Positions 6,913-9,407 of a stretch of 9,407 nucleotides of DNA are shown here, in pieces. Made by a program: the position numbers and the translations under genes. Location of the stretch: the NCBI GenBank assembly GCA_017411665.1, contig JAFQPT010000101.1, positions 1 through 9,407 on the forward strand, in the 5' to 3' direction. This DNA is from Oscillospiraceae bacterium (GTDB lineage: Bacteria > Bacillota_A > Clostridia > Oscillospirales > Oscillospiraceae). The notes beneath the pieces were generated by a model, which was given only the letters and a program-made list of their open reading frames with translations, was not told the DNA's origin and did no database searches. The first letter of the stretch is position 1. Each line of letters starts with the position of its first letter.

Positions 6913-6953
6913 AAAGCTACTGCAACGCTAACTGTCGGCGTTGATATAGCTTT
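6913..6953 (+). other. hairpin in repeat copy A ahead of the Rhs tail
   Basis: AAAGCTA (6913-6919) pairs with TAGCTTT (6947-6953), and after a symmetric 3x3 internal loop CAACGC (6923-6928) pairs with GCGTTG (6938-6943). A TTTTT run follows at about 6965-6969, so it could act as a terminator or attenuator. In copy B only the outer six pairs survive and the inner stem is disrupted, so conservation does not support a maintained structure. Confidence 0.45.
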
Positions 6954-6980
6954 TGGCACCTTAGTTTTTCCTCCCCCCAA

Positions 6981-7630
6981 GAGTCCGGGTTGTAATATCT
7001 GCAGAGCAGATATTATAATTCTGTGATTGGTAGGTTTGTTAATATGGATTGCCAGTTTAATGTTGGCAATCTCCCGTTAGGAACAAACTTGTTTGTATAT
7101 TGTAATAACTCACCAGTAGGCGGCACTGATCCTAAGGGGACTGACACATATGCTGTAGGTGGTACTGTGAATGCAAATGCATATTACGGAGCAACCTTTA
7201 GTTTAGCATTTGTATTTGATAGCTATGGTGGTTTCGATATACAGTATAGCTATGCTTTTGCTGGTATTGATCATAGTCATTCTTTTGGTGTATTAGATGT
7301 TGGGATGGGAGGCTTTTTCCAGTATACACAATTAGATCAAGTGAATGATCTTTTAGGTGTTTCTGCGAGTGTTGGAGCAAGCGGCGGAACTGGAATATCT
7401 TTTGGTATTGATGCAGTTTCTTCTGGATATGTTGCAGAGAATGTTCTTATCAACGGCAAAGAATCACCTGATGGCGTTCAGTTTACTGCTGGAGTGGGAT
7501 TAGGTGTAGATGTACATATTGTCAATCTAATACTGTGTCTCTACTTGGTAAAATAAAGAGTAACTTGAATCAAATTAAGAATAAATTTGATGCTGCAGTG
7601 TCTGGATTCTGGGACAAAGTGAGAAAGTGA
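6981..7630 (+). pseudogene. broken Rhs core tail with glycine-rich C-terminal (candidate toxin) domain
   Basis: Read in frame, 6981-7142 gives the end of an Rhs-repeat-associated core: ESGL, a stop, YLQSRYYNSVIGRF, then NLPLGTNLFVYCNNSP and the DPKG turn (7128-7139) that marks the boundary with the variable C-terminal domain. About 127 residues rich in Gly, Ala, Tyr and Phe follow (e.g. GVSASVGASGGTGISFGID), probably beta-rich; I do not recognise a toxin family. Three defects are visible. There is no upstream Rhs body. A TAT-to-TAA change occurs at 6993-6995 (copy B has TAT). A frameshift lies near 7521-7523: the continuous frame stops at 7556, while the shifted frame from 7523 continues as QSNTVSLLGKIKSNLNQIK and ends VSGFWDKVRK at 7630, right against the next gene. 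The longest open part is 7023-7556 (GTG), which has no ribosome binding site. It is probably a silent, displaced cassette. Confidence 0.8.
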
Positions 7631-7638
7631 GATGTATT

Positions 7639-8121
7639 ATGAATTATTATATTGAGGATTGTACACAAGAACGCTTTATCTATCTTCTAGAGAGATATTT
7701 TAGTGAATTTAAAAGTATTTTTAATGCTCAATATAGATTTAAACAAGTTTCAACGGATAAGTATATCGCTCAACGAAAATTTTCCGTAGGAGCTAATTTA
7801 CTTCAAAATTCTTTCGAACCTGATATCCATATTAAAGTACAACGGTTTAATTCCGATTTAAAAATAGAATTTTCATTTAAGTATAGTACGATAGTGAATA
7901 TTATATTTAGAGTAGCCGCATTAATTCTTCTTTATTTTACGTATATATTGATAGAATTATATAGCGGGCGTTCGTTGAATCTTGTGCAATTCACCTTTGG
8001 AATCGGTCTTATTATTTTTACACTCATTTTTGTATTGCTTATGAACAAAAAAAGTAAAGATAGTTCGGCCAAAAAAATTGATGAAGAGTTTATGTGTCAA
8101 TTCAAAAAAAGTAAAGGATAA
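7639..8121 (+). CDS. two-TM membrane protein, candidate immunity protein of the Rhs cassette
   Basis: This 160-residue protein has a ~80-residue polar N-terminal domain (MNYYIEDCTQERFIYLLERY...), two hydrophobic helices at about 85-107 and 115-135, and a basic, Lys-rich C-terminal tail. I do not recognise the family. The position directly after an Rhs C-terminal domain, with the restored toxin frame ending at 7630, is where cognate immunity genes sit in Rhs systems. Two membrane spans would fit protection against a toxin acting at the membrane; this is inference. The ATG at 7639 is preferred, with a weak AAAGTGAG site seven bases upstream; a GTG at 7627 in frame would overlap the toxin stop and add four residues. 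Codon use is AT-rich. A strong terminator follows at 8151. Confidence 0.75.
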   Translation: MNYYIEDCTQERFIYLLERYFSEFKSIFNAQYRFKQVSTDKYIAQRKFSVGANLLQNSFEPDIHIKVQRFNSDLKIEFSFKYSTIVNIIFRVAALILLYFTYILIELYSGRSLNLVQFTFGIGLIIFTLIFVLLMNKKSKDSSAKKIDEEFMCQFKKSKG

Positions 8122-8150
8122 AAAGAATTTTCACTTAAACTATCTATTCC

Positions 8151-8185
8151 AAACAGACCCATGCTTTTTGCTTGGGTCTGTTTTT
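8151..8185 (+). terminator. intrinsic terminator after the first immunity gene
   Basis: AAACAGACCCA (8151-8161) pairs perfectly with TGGGTCTGTTT (8173-8183) around an 11-nt loop, with a run of T's to 8185. It closes the first cassette. The right arm and its flank (GCTTGGGTCTGTT) recur at 9171-9183 without the left arm. Confidence 0.9.
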
Positions 8186-8193
8186 GCGTTGCT

Positions 8194-8433
8194 GTTTTTG
8201 GTGGTTCTGTGTCTTATAAAACATCAAGTGAAACATAAAGTCAGATGCCCTACAAAGCATGTTTTGCTGTTGTGGATTTGTTCTCATGTGTGATAAAATA
8301 ACCATAAAGCTACTGCAACGCTAACAGTCGGCATTCATACAGCTTTTGGCGCTTTAGTTTTTCCTCCCCCCAAGAGTCCGGGTTGTATTATCTCCAGAGC
8401 AGATATTATGATTCTGTGATCGGGAGATTTATT
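8194..8433 (+). repeat. Rhs-cassette boundary repeat, copy B
   Basis: This is the second copy of the 6801-7040 repeat, ungapped and ~88% identical by hand count. The identical blocks fall at 8267-8325 and 8354-8387. It fills most of the 366-base gap between the two candidate immunity genes. Its Rhs-tail codons are intact where copy A has a stop. Upstream similarity fades into the terminator of the preceding gene. Confidence 0.93.
8270..8299 (+). promoter_or_regulatory. possible promoter inside repeat copy B
   Basis: TTGTGG (8270-8275) and TAAAAT (8294-8299), 18 bp apart, are identical to the copy A elements. Here they would serve the candidate immunity gene at 8488, which otherwise follows a terminator and has no other visible promoter. 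The -35 is weak. Confidence 0.35.
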
Positions 8434-8478
8434 TCCGCGGATAGCTATGCAATGACATATATGGTTAAACAATGGTGA
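8371..8478 (+). pseudogene. Rhs core C-terminal remnant, toxin domain lost
   Basis: In frame, this reads QESGLYYLQSRYYDSVIG, then RFISADS, the canonical end-of-core signature of Rhs-repeat proteins. It then leaves the family after ~8445 (YAMTYMVKQW) and stops at 8476. The remaining core (NxxNxxxYCxNNP...DPxG) and the whole variable domain are missing. The frame is open upstream only to 8308, with no start codon or ribosome binding site. This is a truncated, non-expressed fragment left at the cassette junction; the stop overlaps the ribosome binding site region of the next gene. Confidence 0.85.
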
Positions 8479-8487
8479 GGTTTTTCA

Positions 8488-9084
8488 ATGAAAGAATTTT
8501 CTGTTATAGCAAAAGGATTGTATTGCATTATTGTATTTCTTTTTTGCGGCTTGATAACCATCGTATCAACCAAACATGAAACTTTCCCTATTTATCAGTA
8601 TGGTTTTGGTTTAGATAACGCAGGAAATTTATATATTGGAAGTACATACGATATATTTGTGTATAATTCTTCCGGCGAAAAGATAAATCAATTTCCTGCT
8701 GTATATATTAAATATTTGATGACTGTATATAACGAAAAAATTTTTATCAAGGGAACAGAGCATTATATTGTGCTAGATTTGCAAGGAAATATTTTAGATG
8801 AAATCAGAATTGATTCAAAAGAAGCTAAGGCTATTCCTGAAATTTATAGATATAAATTTTACTCTAATGATGGAAGCCGGTATGAGTTAAAAAATATTTT
8901 GTTTCGCGCAAAGATTTATCAATTAGACAATAATGCTAAAGAAATCGTTTGGAAACTTCCAATTACTCAATTTGTTCCTAAGGTAATATATTACATTGTT
9001 ATTGCAAGTGGTATTTTAAGCACCATTAGTCTAATGTTTCAATTAGGGATTATTGATAAAAGCAAAATTATCCGTAGGCTTTAA
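8488..9084 (+). CDS. membrane-anchored protein with beta-propeller-like repeats, candidate orphan immunity protein
   Basis: This 198-residue protein has an N-terminal hydrophobic helix (about 8-27), a ~135-residue presumably extracytoplasmic middle, and a second helix near the C-terminus (166-187) followed by a basic tail. The middle contains two similar blade-like units, GFGLDNAGNLYIGSTYDIFV (39-58) and a unit at 81-106 that includes IVLDLQGNILDEI, in the style of NHL/WD-type beta-strands. Two blades are too few for a full propeller. The start at 8488 has GAGG (8477-8480) seven bases upstream. It lies where an immunity gene would sit after an Rhs tail, but its toxin is gone, so it may be a retained orphan immunity gene. 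I do not recognise the family; immunity is inferred from position. Confidence 0.72.
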   Translation: MKEFSVIAKGLYCIIVFLFCGLITIVSTKHETFPIYQYGFGLDNAGNLYIGSTYDIFVYNSSGEKINQFPAVYIKYLMTVYNEKIFIKGTEHYIVLDLQGNILDEIRIDSKEAKAIPEIYRYKFYSNDGSRYELKNILFRAKIYQLDNNAKEIVWKLPITQFVPKVIYYIVIASGILSTISLMFQLGIIDKSKIIRRL

Positions 9085-9170
9085 TTATGAAGCGGTAAAT
9101 AAGATTGGGAATTGTTCGAAGTCTTATTGAACACTAAAGTAATAGTTTTGACATCCCCGAACTGTAGTCA

Positions 9171-9203
9171 GCTTGGGTCTGTTGTGCTGTTGCGGATTTG
9201 GTG
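9171..9203 (+). repeat. third, degenerate cassette-boundary repeat fragment (copy C)
   Basis: GCTTGGGTCTGTT (9171-9183) matches 8170-8182 at the terminator end of the first cassette. TGTTGCGGATTTGGTG (9188-9203) matches 6795-6810 exactly at the left edge of copy A. Weaker similarity (TTTTATGAAA compared with TCTTATAAAA) continues to about 9225. It lies after the second candidate immunity gene, the same relative place as copy B after the first. The rest of 9085-9252 shows no gene or convincing terminator. Confidence 0.65.
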
Positions 9204-9252
9204 AATCTGAGTTTTATGAAACAATCAGTATATGGGAATTGGGAGGGAGAAT

Positions 9253-9407
9253 ATGAAACAGGCCATAAAAATACTCCTCTGTTTGGTGGCGGGTGTGACA
9301 GCGGCAGCTTTGCTGCTCAACGGTGGACTGAAGCTGCGGGAAAAATCATATTACATGGATGAAAGCAACTACATCACCGAAGAGGCAATCGTGGTTAACG
9401 TCATTTA
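9253..9407 (+). CDS. membrane-anchored or secreted protein, N-terminal fragment
   Basis: An open frame of 51 codons runs off the window end. It starts at ATG 9253 behind a strong GGGAGGGAGA site (9241-9250). Residues 1-24 are a basic N-terminus and hydrophobic stretch (MKQAIKILLCLVAGVTAAAL), a signal peptide or anchor. Cys10 sits inside the hydrophobic stretch and not at a clear lipobox. The visible mature part (REKSYYMDESNYITEEAIVV) is too short to classify. The GC-richer codons resemble the left-hand chromosomal genes and not the island. Confidence 0.75.
   Translation, partial: MKQAIKILLCLVAGVTAAALLLNGGLKLREKSYYMDESNYITEEAIVVNVI

Larger units (their letters stand above)
6801..7040 (+). repeat. 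Rhs-cassette boundary repeat, copy A
   Basis: This segment aligns without gaps to 8194-8433 at a constant offset of 1393 bp; I count 29 mismatches in 240 positions (~88% identity). Two blocks are identical: 6874-6932 (59 bp, noncoding) and 6961-6994 (34 bp). The last ~60 bases encode the end of an Rhs core; the ~180 bases before it have no convincing protein. A 12-codon frame at 6893-6931 (MCDKITIKLLQR) is intact in both copies but has no ribosome binding site. Similarity continues weakly a few bases upstream of 6801, where TGTTGCGGATTTGGTG (6795-6810) recurs at 9188-9203. Confidence 0.93.
6696..9240. other. AT-rich accessory island of tandem Rhs C-terminal cassettes
   Basis: From just after the kinase stop to just before 9241 the sequence is visibly AT-richer, and its genes use TTA, CTA and TCA codons freely. 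The flanking genes nearly lack these codons, which is why they show long exactly registered antisense open frames. The content is a broken Rhs tail with its C-terminal domain, two candidate immunity membrane proteins, two long repeat copies and a third repeat fragment. No transposase, integrase or target-site duplication was found, so mobility is inferred from composition and repeat structure. The first ~100 bases (6696-6795) hold no recognisable gene or terminator. Confidence 0.75.

Noticed and set aside
6893..6931. 12-codon frame MCDKITIKLLQR present in both repeats
   Set aside because: Not called as a gene: no ribosome binding site, and its intactness follows from the 59-bp block being identical. 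It is mentioned under the repeat.
6923..6950. attC-like recombination site (CGCTAAC ... GTTGATA) at the cassette boundary
   Set aside because: The core does not fit GTTRRRY and the inverted pairing is lost in copy B; no integron integrase is present in the window.
9098..9128. Hairpin AATAAGA/TCTTATT after the second immunity gene
   Set aside because: Only seven AT-rich pairs, a 17-nt loop and no T-run; too weak to call a terminator.
1..9407. CRISPR array, tRNA, rRNA or transposase
   Set aside because: No regularly spaced short repeats, no tRNA cloverleaf, no rRNA-like stretch and no transposase or integrase motifs were seen on either strand.

Overview
The window looks like chromosome from a Gram-positive Bacillota, most likely a gut Clostridia of the Oscillospiraceae/Ruminococcaceae type. 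The reasons are strong GGAGG-type ribosome binding sites, sigma-A-like promoters, short-stem terminators, a Nif11-type double-glycine peptide gene and an Rhs tail of Clostridia style. This taxonomic call is inference; no rRNA or marker gene is present.

Layout. 1-300: a ~100 bp palindromic interspersed repeat, then a consensus promoter. 308-616 (+): a stand-alone ArsR/SmtB metalloregulator that keeps the As(III)-type Cys-x-Cys pair. 684-1046 (-): a 120-aa secreted-peptide precursor with a Nif11-like leader, a GG cleavage site and a hydrophobic Cys-free 38-residue core. It is bracketed by two hairpins that share identical 10-bp arms. 1197-2729 (-): a TPR-like helical-repeat protein. 2799-3509 (-): a PlsC-type acylglycerol-phosphate acyltransferase. 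3684-6695 (+): a two-gene operon of an OFA-like MFS carrier and a DUF1537 four-carbon acid-sugar kinase with an extra ~110-residue helical C-terminal extension. Together these suggest uptake and 4-phosphorylation of a tetronate-type acid. The downstream dehydrogenase and decarboxylase or isomerase partners are not in the window.

6696-9240 is an AT-rich accessory island with different codon use. It is built as tandem Rhs C-terminal cassettes. Two ~240-bp repeats (6801-7040 and 8194-8433, ~88% identical by hand count, aligned without gaps at an offset of 1393 bp) each end in the last codons of an Rhs core (YLQSRYY...GRF). The first unit carries a broken Rhs tail plus glycine-rich C-terminal domain (nonsense codon and frameshift), a two-TM candidate immunity gene and a terminator. 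The second unit has lost its toxin region and keeps only a membrane-anchored candidate immunity gene. A fragment of the repeat recurs at 9171-9203. No parental rhs gene lies in the window. This cassette series, with noncoding sequence conserved in the repeat ahead of the Rhs tail, is the most interesting system here.

9253-9407 starts a membrane-anchored or secreted protein of unknown function that runs off the end; base composition returns to that of the chromosome.
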